Of a stretch of DNA of 64,000 nucleotides, positions 1 through 11,673 are shown piece after piece. Each line of letters begins with the position of its first letter. Within the stretch, counting starts at the first letter, position 1. The notes below the pieces were generated by a model. It was not told the origin of the DNA and made no database searches. It was given only the letters and a program-made list of their open reading frames with translations. The stretch is taken from positions 11,542,193-11,606,192 of the forward strand of contig SCHM01000001.1 of NCBI GenBank assembly GCA_004123355.1, read 5' to 3'. The translations under genes were made by a program, and so were the position numbers. Origin of the DNA: Amphirosellinia nigrospora (taxonomy: Eukaryota; Ascomycota; Sordariomycetes; Xylariales; Xylariaceae).

Positions 1-3000
1 CTTTGTCCAGGACGGGTCGAGGACCTTGCGAAGCCGATCGGGAGACACCCGTAGTGTCACAAGAATGGGCGATTTGCCATTTGACTTTCGGCGATCCTTC
101 TCCTTGGTGGAAGTTGATATCTTGGGGGAGCCATCTTGGGCGCTTCAGTAGTTGATGATGCCAGAGATGGGTTGACTTTGGTGACTGAAAGGAGGAAGGG
201 GAGGCGTCGAAGACAAGACGTAGATGATGCTGTTGGCGACCGGATGTAACGGTAGGTAGTCAAGGTGCACTCGGTAGACAGGTAGGCTCAGTTATATAAT
301 TAGACAAGATGCGAGGGTGATCCACTGGATTCCACTCTGCTAAGCACCCAGTGTGATGCTGGCTGGCGATGGTCAGCTGGAGGTGACGTGGGCTGGGTGC
401 GATGCACAGCACAATTGGCCGGGCGGTGGTGCACTGCGGTCTAATGTAGAGCCCTGGCCTGATGCTGGCAACGATGCGGCAGTGATGCTCGCGCGTTGGT
501 GCTAGACAGGAGGTGATGGCGACGTATGATCTGGCACCGGGGCCCGAGACACCGATAGTCAGTCGTGGTGTGGTGTTGGTGTTGGCGGGTGCTGGCGATT
601 AATAGAGATGCAAGGCAGAGAGGGTAGTGTGCAGGTCAGCGACAGCGATGGTCATGGTGGTGATGATGGATGGTTTTGCACAGGAGAGGGAGTGATGATG
701 GATGGGAGAGTGAATTAATATTATGGGGGCGGCCATTGTTGCCTTTTGGTTTGGTTAAAAGTTTGGGGCTTTGGTCTCATTTTGCTCTCGGTTTGGCGGC
801 AGCGCACAATAGACGGGATGTGCTCGCTCATGCTCCTGGGCTGCTCAAGGAAATTTGTGAGGAGCCAGAGCCAGCAGCCTCCGTCGCCTTCGCGAAAAAG
901 AGTGGTGCAGCTGTGTAAGAGGGAGACGTGACAGACTCAACCTGGCCCCTGCACCCTGCTTTTTCCACTGCATTAGCCTAACACGGCCTAGTGTTTTGGC
1001 TTCCCACAGCGTTGATTGGCTCGGCGCTCCTTGATATCACGTGAAAAGGGTACGTACCGCCCAAGCCTTCGCGTCCGGATAACAAGTATCCAAGTATCAG
1101 CTGTGTTCCAGACATGTAGTGTACAAAGGCGACCTTGTCAGCCACGTTCATTTCTCTCCCTCTCCCAGGGCCCGTACTTCTGCCCGTACCTCCTCGGTGC
1201 CAACAACAATTGCAATCGCCAAACACGGATATTGCTTATTTCTCATTCACCACCTTGCCGTTTGCGGAATGCGCTGCCACCTACGGCAGATCACAGCCTG
1301 CACCACCTACTCGCCATTTATTCACCATTTACATAAGTGTTTAGTGTAGAATACTCAACAGTGCGAACCTAGCCCGGCTACAAATGTGGCACCGACTAGA
1401 GAGAGGCATCTATTATAAACCTGTGTTTGCGCAGTGTCTCCGTGTTGAGAACAAGGGCCAGACTCGCAGCTATGGGCAGTCTACGGGGCGCCCGTGATCC
1501 CACACATGCGAGGGATCGAAGCATTTAGGTAGGTGCTAACTTGGCAAACACGAATCATGACCCCTAGCAAATGCCAAATATGTTAAATAGTGTCACCGGT
1601 GATCATCGAGTCCATCTCACCATTCTAATGCACATCTGCAGGACAGAAACACCCGACACTACTAGACTAAACTATGCCAATGCACCACCATTGCCAGTCG
1701 GACGACGCATTTTGAGAAATCTCACACCGACTATCTCTACTAACCTCTCACTTGAAATATGTATACCGTCTATGTTTACTTATCGCCACTAAGATAACAC
1801 CAGCGTGCCAGCTTTTCTTTATAGCCGATGAGCCAAGCCCGAATTAAGAATGATGCTCGATGGTCCATTTTAGATTCATATGTGTGCGTCACAAACCGCG
1901 TCAGCTCCATCATCTACTGACTAGGGTTCCTGCATGTAAGTATGAGAAGGAATTCTACCAGGAGAACTCAACGTGAGACTGCCGGGATCCGCCTGCCAAA
2001 CAGGAAACTTGACGGCACTTTGCACTTAAACCTGTCATGGTGGCTCACAGCTCGTCAGTTCAACCTTAATTTGCCACGCCTAGATGTACCGGCCTCAGTT
2101 TCTACGAAGTGTCATGTTGCGAACTGATGCATTGTAACCTGGTGTGCAAGTTCAATTACCTTCCAAATGGACCGCTAGCAGATTTCCCCCAACACTGCAA
2201 CATCACCAGTCACAAGAGTTAGTCACCGATGTCTACCCTCACGTCGCCATAACCATCCAACACAGTCTTCGAACACATTAGTCATAAAAAAACCTATGCG
2301 CCATGTTGCGCGCCCCGCGTAGGCTGAGCTCGCATAAGGGACGTCAAAAGATCGCAGGGATAATGGCGACTTCAACTGATTACGGAACTTAGGTTAGTGC
2401 CTTCCGTTCAAGCCCCTTTTATTCAAAGACTTTAAAAGGTAACAACTTCTCAGTCTACTATCCGGTACAGCGTTGGAAAGGGTGTAAGCCTGGGCTATTC
2501 TACATTGCGCAGCCATGGTATATGTTGGGTGCTCAGGACCCTCACATCACTCTTTCGAATAAATACCTCGGTTTACCTCGTGACACGAACAGGTAAAACG
2601 ACAAAAGGTTAGGTTCCGGGAATTATCACCCAGCCGACGAAGGAACAGAAATTGCAGTCGCAATCCTTAGTTCATTTCCCACACGCGTTTGATCGCATCA
2701 TTTATCTATGCTATCGACGCAAACATGCACAGTTGTTGGTAGTACCCATCTCGCTGGGCCATTTGATGGCGAGAGATGGTATCAATACCAAGCGTGCTCC
2801 TTACTGGCCGCCGAGGATTTGCCAGGATACTATACGCAGGCCTACAGGTGTTATTCGGAGTCTCTGGCGGAAGGAATATGTGGTCAGTAATGATTATTTC
2901 ATTCGGACGGCCGGCAAAGAATCGAGTTGCGCCGTGACGGACCCAAACGATGCATTGTACGACGCGATGAGAAGTATGTGCCGCCCTATGCTCATTATAC

Positions 3001-3278
3001 TGTCTTTCTGACTGCCCACGTTGAGACCGTGGCGCCGCGTCGATATCTGGCCATCAATTTAACCTAACCTCGTAGTTGTATATCGCGAAAATGGAATCTT
3101 TCAACCGGATATTCGGGGTTGTCAGGTCTTTCTTCGTCAACGCATTAGCACATTACTCTTGGCTTGATCCTGGTCGAGTAGTGCCATTTCAGCGGTTTGG
3201 GCAACCTCGAACGGAAGCGGCCACGCCCTTATTATACTTACTATAGGGTAAATGAGGTTTATACCCCTTATCTTAATA

Positions 3279-3313
<35 letters not shown>

Positions 3314-4119
3314 GGAATCAAAACTCATCTCCACCACTTGTGTTACTATGTCTAAATATGCTAAATCCAAAACAAAGCCAACCTCGCCCTATATCACTAG
3401 TCCAGGAGCCGTGATGGCGGATATCGAGGTTTAGAGTGACATAGTGGGCAAAGCTCGCCTATTGGCCATTAGATTTGATTATCAACTCTGTCACCCAACG
3501 CCGCCTACGTTTTACTATCAACGCTATCAATATTACAATTACTGGTATTCTTCATCCTTGTCTTCCACCGAGCACACATCGGCTATATCGGCTTTTGCAC
3601 ACACCCGTGGCTAGGCCAATCACCATGATAATAGCGCAACCATTCATGGGCTACATCACGCCCGTAGAAAACCAGCAGGTTCATGCAACCGATAATGAAA
3701 CAAAACTTTTGTTTTCAACAAGTCCGGCATTCCTTTCACAATGGATACAAGACACTACTCCTATAATGCCCTTATTTTCAAGCACAAGGGCCACACCACA
3801 TTCTGTTCTATACTATCCAACCCAAGCCACTAAGCATCGAACTAGTTTAATGGCAATAAATCAAATGATGGTAGGAAAGGCTGTGGTGCGCTTATCCACA
3901 TTTTGCGGCTCTGCAGGGCTTGTGTTGGTGATTTAAAAATGAGTACGTAACTTGAGCTTCAAAACTGGGATTTGGGCTCAACCTTGTTCTCATCTTCGCC
4001 CATTCATTGTGCTGACTGTGGCGAATTGTGCGTCGGAAATTTGCGGAAGATTGATAGTGCTCGCAAGGAAGTATAATTCCAACAGCCCGCACCTAGCGGA
4101 GAGTTCTCAAGTGCAGTGT
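1..4119. other. Intergenic region, no recognisable gene
   Basis: No open frame here shows a recognisable domain, compositional bias or intron-linked continuation. The longest, at 3475-3936 on the plus strand (153 codons), has no familiar motif and begins at a non-ATG codon. The only conspicuous element is the poly-T run listed separately. I see nothing else I can support. Confidence 0.6.
3283..3310. repeat. Poly-T homopolymer, 28 nt
   Basis: An uninterrupted run of 28 T residues. On the minus strand it would be a poly-A tract, as at the 3' end of a retroposed copy, but I see no coding remnant or target-site duplication beside it, so only the homopolymer is claimed. Confidence 0.9.
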
Positions 4120-4138
4120 GGCCGGAATCGTTCCGGCC
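4120..4138. promoter_or_regulatory. Perfect palindrome GGCCGGAA-N3-TTCCGGCC
   Basis: Two 8-bp arms in perfect inverted repeat around a 3-bp spacer. The core reads CCG-N9-CGG, the kind of everted or inverted CGG triplet pair bound by dimeric Zn2Cys6 regulators. A second copy lies at 4567-4586. The position 610 bp upstream of the dioxygenase start codon makes a regulatory role plausible, but the binding factor is unknown. The pair could also be parts of a small non-autonomous element, because GGACCGAC-type sequence accompanies both copies in opposite orientation. Confidence 0.5.
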
Positions 4139-4566
4139 AGTGTCGGTCCACACCGGGCTGGGCACGGCCTAGGCGGGGCCAGTTATGAATCTATTACTAA
4201 ACATTGACACTTCTTTCACCACAGCTTTCAGTATACGAATAAAAGCAAGACAATAAGAAGTCTTTATTATCCGTCAAAGAGGTGCTATTGCGTTGTTGGT
4301 TCCTTGCCTGTTCGGAGTAATGCATCGTCTCGGAGGGCTGGTGATAAGACCCCTTTCCGTGATACCGGCCCTACCACTTACACGTTCACGATGACTTCAC
4401 CGAGTGAAGAGATAAATGAGATCGGGCGGTGGTGTGTCGATTTACAACTGCCCTTTTCAGTAGAAATGAGACCAGTCGGTCATTGGCGTTGTAATGGGAA
4501 GGAATCAGTTGGCTAATGGGTATTTGCAAGTCACACGTCACCGGACCGACTCCCCTCAGTGGATGA

Positions 4567-4586
4567 GGCCGGAAATAGTTCCGGCC
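4567..4586. promoter_or_regulatory. Perfect palindrome GGCCGGAA-N4-TTCCGGCC
   Basis: Same two 8-bp arms as at 4120-4138, here with a 4-bp spacer (CCG-N10-CGG). It lies 85 bp upstream of the TATA-like box and 161 bp upstream of the dioxygenase ATG, a usual place for a fungal activator or repressor site. No other copy was noticed in the window. Confidence 0.5.
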
Positions 4587-4670
4587 ACGTCTATATCAGC
4601 AGAGTTCTGGAGGTTATATGCCCGCCTGAACTTTGCTCCTCACCTCTCCAAGATTCTATCCCAACGTACA

Positions 4671-4677
4671 TATAAAT
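4671..4677 (+). promoter_or_regulatory. TATA-like box of the dioxygenase gene
   Basis: TATAAAT, 77 bp upstream of the ATG at 4748, followed by a pyrimidine-rich leader (CACCACCGTCCCATCC region) typical of fungal transcription start regions. Confidence 0.5.
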
Positions 4678-4747
4678 ACCATCCATCGTTCTCTCTTGGC
4701 TATCACACCATTGTAACACACCACCGTCCCATCCTACCCCTATCAAC

Positions 4748-6286
4748 ATGCTCATCCCTAACACATCATTTGAAGTGCTCGAAGACACAAGGCCAGAGGA
4801 TGTCTCTCTGCCGGCGTTTATGGTATCTACTACCCGTGGCTTTTTGCCTAGGATGAATCCCGTCGTTACTTTGCCAAAGGAGTTCAACGCTGTCGAGGAG
4901 TTACTACAAAGCATGCCTGTGTCAACCCAATCGGGGAATCCTGGGCTTCTCGCCACTGGCCAGTTAGGCGATGAGGTACAGAAGCTTCCTGACTTGACAG
5001 GCGAGGTCGAGAAGTATAAAGACAATATTCCTTTGATGAATGCTCTATATCGCGATTATTCCTTTCTTGCATCGGCGTATCTCTTAGAGCCTTGTCACAT
5101 GAAGTTCGTCAAAGGGGAGCCATACGGGCTAGGCAGGTCGCTCTTACCGGCTCAACTATCGCGTCCCATCGCACGATGCGCAGAGTTGTAGGTCATCCTA
5201 TCCGCATGATCTAAACCCGGGAATGAATATTTATTAACTACCTTGTATAGAACAGGCTTTAAGCCATTTATGGAGTATGCTGGCTCTTATGCCCTCTTCA
5301 ATTACCGGCTTCAGGATCCTGAGAAGGGGCTCGACTACGACAACCTGCGGCTAATTCGCGCGTTTGAACATGGACTCGACCCTTCGTCGTCCGAGGCAGG
5401 CTTCGTCCTAGTGCACGTCGACATGGTCAAAAATTCCGGCCCCATAATAGCCGGCGCGATGTCGGCTTTGTCCGCGCTCAGCAACCAAGACGTTGCAGAT
5501 CCCATCGTGAAACGGAAGACGTTCAATGACGGCCTCCGCACGGCCTTGGACGCCATGCAGAAAGTCAACAGTGTTATGGAGACAATGTGGGGGAAGTCAA
5601 AGCCGCGCTCATACACGAGCTTTCGGACCTTCATTTTTGGCATCACCTCGCAGAGTATGTTCCCAGACGGCGTGGTCTACGAAGGCATCAACGACGGCAA
5701 GCCGATGAGCTTTCGGGGCGAGAGCGGCGCGAACGACTCCATGATCCCGCTCATGGATAACCTCTTGCAGATCCAAATGCCAAGCACGCCACTTACGGAG
5801 ATCTTACAAGACTTTAGAGAGTACCGGCCCAGCAACCACCGGCAGTTCCTGGTCGAGGTGAAACGGTGCTCCGAGGACCTGGGCGTCAAGGACTTCGCGC
5901 TCGGAACTGACCCCCACCATGCTCCGAAGACTGACGAGCAGAAGGAACTGCTGCTCGAGTCGCGACGCCTGTGGATCCAGCTCCTCGACCAGGTCCGCGA
6001 CTTCCGATGGCGGCACTGGTGCTTTGCCCGCGAGTACATTCTCAAGCAGACGTCGCACCCAACGGCAACTGGTGGAAGTCCCATTGTGACATGGCTCCCC
6101 AATCAGCTACAAGCAGTCATGGAAGAGATGGTGGATATTTACGGCAATGTAGGGGGGCAAGATGGCCCCATGGATCTAGGGAAAGACTGCCGAGATATCA
6201 TGGATCTCGTCAACCGACAACGGGATATGTTGCGCAAGGAGGTAGACAAGTACTGTCAAGAACGTGGCGTCACTGTCCGCCCGTAA
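4748..6286 (+). CDS. Indoleamine 2,3-dioxygenase family protein
   Basis: Haem dioxygenase expected to open the indole ring of tryptophan to N-formylkynurenine, the first step of the kynurenine route to NAD+; cytosolic. Exons 4748-5187 and 5251-6286 join across a 63-bp intron (GTAGGT donor, TATTAAC branch-like site, TATAG acceptor), giving 491 residues, normal for fungal members. The family signature FRGESGAND lies near residues 301-309. The RHW motif carries the presumed proximal haem ligand at His402, followed by the HPTATGGSP segment and a WLPNQL stretch. The frame is intact throughout. The start is the first ATG after the TATA box, in a CAACATG context. Fungi often carry several paralogues with differing activity on tryptophan, so substrate preference cannot be judged here. 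It stands alone, with an esterase gene downstream on the same strand. Confidence 0.9.
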
Positions 6287-7182
6287 CCGATCAAAGGTAG
6301 ATCGAATTGGTCAGTCTACATAGAACTCGTAGCACAATTACAGTTTGTTATGCTATTAAATGACACGTTGCTATTGCCCCTTGGTACACAGTTCTGAGAT
6401 ACCACAAGGACCGATTGACATCGCGAGAGTTGGGATGTCCTAGACCCATTCGGAAGGACGTTTGACCTCCACATGTTTCCCCAGTCCCGTCAACCCCCAC
6501 CATCTCCACTCGATCTTTTCATGATGCGGCAGTCATCTGCCTTCTGTCTAGTGTGAGAACGAAAGAGGAGTCGTGGAATGTGACCGGGAGGCCCCATAAA
6601 ACCACTATAATGGCCCGATGTCGGTTGTATCGACCCTTTGAAGTGCTCAACTGGTAGGGCGTCGGGCAAGTGTGGATATGCAATAGGTAGTATAATAATA
6701 TTGTAAGACGCCCAGCCCATGCTCCTCCTCACTTGGTAACCAAGCACGAGGTAACCTACGATATACTACTTGACCCCCACTAGAACGATGAAGGTCTCCC
6801 TGGCCCGAGGGGGTTCGAGTGGATCGACGTCCCATCACGACAAAGGGGAGTCGGGAAGTCGTGGTTGGTTGATTCATGGGCCATCCGTGTCCCTCTGGGC
6901 AGATGTTGGGTAGGACATTGACTGGTGGTGCCTTTGATCGCGACAAGGTGCACGAATATGAAACTGCAGCTAACCGACTCCTGCTCCCGTACTACTCCCG
7001 CTCCCCGCGAATACCGTCTTCATAATTATATATAGGTAGTTTGCCGGAAAGCATGTTAAGATGAAACTGCCTCGACTTAAAATCTCCACTCTTACCCAGC
7101 CGTGGTACGCTTTGTATCATTCTGACGACATCGAATAAGCTGACTAGAACCCACCTTCAACCTCCTCAAAGTCCTAGGCACC
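6287..7182. other. Intergenic, no gene seen
   Basis: About 0.9 kb between the dioxygenase and esterase genes. A TATATA-rich stretch at 7025-7035 is a plausible TATA region for the downstream gene. No supported coding sequence. Confidence 0.5.
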
Positions 7183-8319
7183 ATGGGTTCTCATGATACT
7201 TCTGGCCTCGTGAATGCTCTCCGGCCATCAATAGCCGAGAGACTAGACCCAGTGTACCGAGATATCTATAACACCCATCAAGGTAAGCAATCTGGGGAGA
7301 TGGCAGCCGAAGTTGCGAGTGGAGGCTCACGCGATCTTAGCCGCACATCTCCGCTGCGACCAAGTGCCCTATGAAACATACAAAACAGACAAGGAAAAAT
7401 ACAGCTTCCCAACACATAAAGTCACCGGTCCCCGGCCCGAGGTAGCAAGCGATGCCATCCATCGCGTGCCCGTCACAAGCCCGGCCGGGGAGGTCGAAGT
7501 ACAAGTCTACGTCCCAACGCCCGAGGCGATAAGCAGCGGCGGGCTCGCGAACGCCGAGGGCCGCCTGCGGCCCTCGTCAACTTCCACGGCGGCGGCTTCG
7601 TGATCGGCGACCTGAAGTCGGACGAGCCGCTCGTGCGCCAGCTCTGCCAGCGGGTCGGGTGCGTCGTCGTCAACGCCGACTACCGGACCGCGCCCGAGTT
7701 CCCGCACCCGACGCCCGTCCTCGACAGCTGGGACGCGCTGAGGTGGGTGTTCGCGCACGCCGAGGAGCTCGGCGTCGACCCCGCGCGGATCGCCGTCAGC
7801 GGCCTCTCGGCCGGCGGGTGCATCGCGACCGTGCTGTCGATCCTGGCGAGGGACGAGCCCGCCCTGCCGCCCCTGAAGCTGCAGATCCTCATCGTGCCGC
7901 TGTTCGACGTGCGCTACGTGCCGGAGGAGGGATCGTGCAAGGGCGGGCCGTACGAGAGCTACGTGACCAATGAGTTCGCGCCCATGCTGCCCCTTGCGCG
8001 GCTCGTGTGGTTTTACAATTACTGGCTGGGGACGGGGCCTGATAGGGAGGAAAAGGCCAAGGATTTCCGGGCGTCTCCCCTCCTCGCCGAGTCCCACGCA
8101 AACCTAGCGCCTGCCTCTATCCGCTCTGCCGAGGTCGATCCTCTCGTTTCTGAGGCGAAGGTGTATCATGAGAAATTGTTGGCAGCGGGGACCCAAAGTA
8201 AGATGAAGATTTATAAGGGGCAGGGGCACACGTTCCCACAATGGGACGGCTTGAATCCGGGTTCAAAGGAGTTTGTCAATGATTGCATTAGTGACCTGAA
8301 GGAAGCTTTCAAGTTGTAA
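7183..8319 (+). pseudogene. Alpha/beta hydrolase, GDXG (hormone-sensitive lipase-like) esterase, frame disrupted
   Basis: Serine hydrolase of the GDXG esterase/lipase family acting on short-chain carboxylic esters. The pieces are collinear: an N-terminal segment from ATG 7183, a middle segment from about 7313 (VEAHAIL to EVQVYVPTPEA), and a catalytic segment to the stop at 8317-8319. The oxyanion motif HGGGF, nucleophile elbow GLSAGG, AEVDPL (acid) and GQGHTF (His) are all present, so the triad is complete. The middle and catalytic segments lie in different frames. The switch is between about 7530 and 7575 in very GC-rich sequence, with no plausible intron; one missing base would restore the frame. 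The first junction would need a 37-bp intron (7283-7319, GTAAGC donor), which is unusually short. Either a decayed gene or an assembly indel. Family certain, functionality doubtful. Confidence 0.75.
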
Positions 8320-8994
8320 AAGGTTAATAGTAGCGAGGAAAGCGAGGTAAATTTATTAGGATCACGTGCTGAAGGAACATATATCGTCGCATCCTGTGTC
8401 ACCACACCTTAGGATCTAAGATCTACAGCATGCAATCATGTCACCTCGGTATCGATCTGTGTTGTCTCAGCTAGGGTATCGTTTGGGGCTTATCAATGTC
8501 CCTTGTCACAGTGTTATCGCAAGAAGAGAAGCCGGGCTCAACGTTGTAAAAGACAACTTGCTTATCTATGCCTTTGGACTTGCTGTAAAGTGATCATCGC
8601 GGTGGTAGGGTGTTCATTTATCTAGATTGAAATATCCTCGTGTAGCTTTATGGACGCCTCCGTAGACATGCCTCTAGAGATACTCCTATCTCCTAGAGCA
8701 GAAAGCGATTAAAACCTGACGATCATTCGTCGTCCTTCCCTATCCCTTCTATCCCCTGTAATAATGTATCTAATGTCCGTTCAAGATCAGCTGTGACAAT
8801 TCAGTGTTCGTGTAGCTATAAAACCCAGGTGAAAGTGCAAGAAGCGTCTTAAATCCGAAGCCGCCATTTCGCGAAGGTAGTCACACGAAATGGGCTTCGG
8901 CTGCCCAAGCAGACAACCCTTGTCATACACACGAACGAATACTAACGGTTCGAAACGAAAGGTATTTCGCTATTCGGCACTTGCTTGAAGGTGC
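8320..8994. other. Intergenic between convergent genes, nothing seen
   Basis: About 0.67 kb between the 3' end of the esterase and the 3' end of the phosphofructokinase-2 gene on the opposite strand. No gene or repeat recognised. Confidence 0.5.
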
Positions 8995-10565
8995 CTAGTT
9001 CAGAGTTGTACATGAACGGGCGACTGAAATACCGTACGGTTCCTGTTGCCGCAGTTAACAGATCTTGTTTCTTTTTCTCGCTTAAAGATAGCGTGCTAGA
9101 TAGACTGCATCAAATGAGGCGGCGGCGGTCACTTACTATGTCGAAGCAATACACAGTGTCTCGGGGCATCTGGACTTCGCCAAGGTCGTCTCTGTGAATG
9201 CCGAGGAAATAAGTCACCAGTATCCGCACGACCGCCCGATGCGTGATCAAGACTAGGCTGTCGGTTGTCCTCTCGAGCTCGACAATGAGAGGACGCAACC
9301 TGACGATCAGGTCGACGTAGCCTTCCCCGCCTAGGCCTGGCCAGCGGTACTGGAGCTTATCGCGTTTTCGTGCAGCGAACTCGTTTGGGTGCTGTGTGGC
9401 GATTTGGTCGATGGTGAGACCCGCCATGTTACCGAAATTCAAGTCATCGAGCATTTTGGTGTGTGTCTGGTCGTAGTTCTCGCTTGGGAATAAGCTACCC
9501 GTCTGAACGGCCTGTGGCCATGTTGATGTCCAGACAGAGAACTGAGGCAGATGTGAGCTTGTACTCCTTTTAGCAGTCGTGCTGCCCGAGTTCGAGGCAA
9601 GGTTATGATAGTTTGATTGAACTTGTACTTACTTGGGATGAGTCTGGATTGTGGCCAGTTGTTGGCTCGGCGCACCAACTTTGACGCTGTTCCTCGATGA
9701 AGGACGCCAGGGCGCTCGCATATTTCAGCCCCCGATCGCTCAAATCCGAGTAACGGCCGATGCGCCCTTCCTTGTCGTCTAGGCTCTCACCATTGCACGA
9801 AAGCCATATCTGACGCCTTGCCAAGTTGAAATTAAGCAGGTACTCTACAATCTGGGATAAGATGTAACCTCGGATGAGGTGGGTATGCATCTTCCGCCCA
9901 GCGTCGGTCATTTGTACAAATGACAGCCCCTGCTTCTCCTCGGTGAGGCCCAAGGGCTCGTACGCCTTCTCGTAGTGCGCGACGCGGCTCCTGAAGTCCG
10001 CTAGCGAGGCTTCCGGGTCTTTGCCTGCGTAGTCGGGCCCGAATAACTTGAGCCTGATGTTGGCTTCGCGAAGCGTTTGGTTGGAGCATCGGTTCTCTAG
10101 GAAGAGGACCCTCAAGCTATCCCCGCATCTTTGCCGGACGTGGTTCAGCACGAGCTGGCGACGTGCGGACGTGCTGTTTGTTGCGTCGAGGATCCCGATA
10201 TTGCCGCCGGCGTCCAATAGAAACGCGAGTAGTTCGTCCAGGGTGTTGATGGCAAGCTGATCTCTCAGCGACACGTATTCTGGGCTCGTGGGATCAAAAA
10301 AGTTGGCGTGCGATGTCGATACCGAGCTAGGCGCCGTCTCTGAGTTGTTTGCGGCTTCTCTGCGGCGATCGCCCACATTGAATACTCGTGTCTTGTGCTG
10401 TAGCCAGTTGAGATATCTTGAAAGCTTCTTGGCGACGTAGCTTTTACCAGTTGCAGGAAGGCCCACCATAACGATGACCAGCTTTGAGCCGGTATCCTGG
10501 TGTGGCGTATACCCGATAAGCGCCTCCGTGGACCTTCGTGGACTTACTGAAATACCCATCGTCAT
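8995..10565 (-). CDS. 6-phosphofructo-2-kinase with degenerate bisphosphatase domain
   Basis: Makes fructose 2,6-bisphosphate, the allosteric activator of glycolytic phosphofructokinase; cytosolic. Exons (transcript order) 10565-9633, 9541-9137 and 9042-8995, with introns of 91 and 94 bp (both GTAAGT donors), give 461 residues. The kinase domain has the P-loop GLPATGKS at 35-42 and NVGDRRR downstream. In the C-terminal bisphosphatase domain the usual RHGE is CNGE (Cys257, Asn258), the CEEMTYEEI region reads NMAGLTIDQI, and the Arg of the KRT motif is missing. The second His (THRAV, His412) remains. The family fold continues to the end, including the EPYG tail in exon 3. I infer a kinase without phosphatase activity, as in yeast Pfk26, where Ser replaces the catalytic His. 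ATG 10565 was chosen as the first ATG of the open frame; a second in-frame ATG follows at 10559. Confidence 0.88.
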
Positions 10566-11673
10566 GGTTTGCTGAATGTTGTTCCTGAGTAGATTCAAGA
10601 CGCCAAGCCTGGTGTTGATGTCTACCGTGCCGTTTTTAATACTCAGCCATTAACCCTTGACGGGTGTTGGGATTGGTTATTTGCCTCACTCGAGCTCCTT
10701 CCCCGTGTCACCCGGTAGATTAGGTGGCTGTGATCTGACGATAGGCTTTGTGATGGCCAATGGTCCCTCGATCATGCGATGTGCGCCGCCCAACTCGTGT
10801 GGTGCCAGTAAATCGGTGATCCTGACCCCCTGAAAACCCGAACTTTACTCCACATCCGGACACCTCCGGGCTTCTCAGGGCGACTCAAGGGCCCTCGGTT
10901 CTACTCCGGACTTTCGAGGATTGAGCATTCGATCGGCCCGTGAGGGACACCAAGCTGATCGTGAAGAACCCGTTACTTCTACTTGCCACTGTACCGAACG
11001 GGCTGATAACCTTATCCTATTCTCAAAGGAAACTTAAAACGAGACGACAAAGTGGGATGATGTCACGTCGGGTTACGAGGAGATTTTTCTTACAAAGTCG
11101 CCACACGGCTTTAGCAAATTAAAATTAGGGGAAGTTGCTCAAATTCTATGAGCTCTGAGTTCTATTTAGATATTGCACTTTATGTTTATCATAGGGATAA
11201 AACATCACTTTTTCAACGTTTACTGGGCAATGGCCATTAAGTACGCATCATAATCCTATCATGTACTGGTTGCACTTCACCATTTAATCCAAGTTCTCAA
11301 AGTCAGTTTTAGGTAGAGGTATGGCAAATATTAGAACTAGATAAATAGAATAGTAATTAAATAGGTTTCTAATAGGTACAAAGGAAAATTTCATCGTTGA
11401 AATGGTAAATTATACGGTGTTGTAACTGTCAAAGTATTTGCCCCGTCTACCTTCAGCGGTAATGTCGTACGTCATTGTTTATCATATCATCACGAAACGG
11501 AGAAAACAAATGTGAACTCACAAATCCATACCAAGCCATCCTTAGCGTTTTCGACATTTTGGCCTGACTTTATACAATACGTTTTCAACGCGTTCATGAC
11601 GCCCCAGCCACCATCGAAGCCGGCGCATAATGTGAGTACCGCCTAGAAAAGCCTCGAGGCTCTCATCCTGCTT
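10566..11673. other. Intergenic, partly AT-rich, no gene seen
   Basis: Promoter side of the phosphofructokinase-2 gene. From about 11100 to 11530 the sequence becomes distinctly AT-rich without an open frame of note. Nothing else supported. Confidence 0.5.

Noticed and set aside
3283-3310. Poly-T run as a retrotransposon tail
   Set aside because: No coding remnant, target duplication or element boundary found beside it.
7507-8097. 196-codon minus-strand open frame
   Set aside because: Antisense to the esterase catalytic region; long only because of high GC, and its protein has Arg/Ala/Gly bias with no domain.
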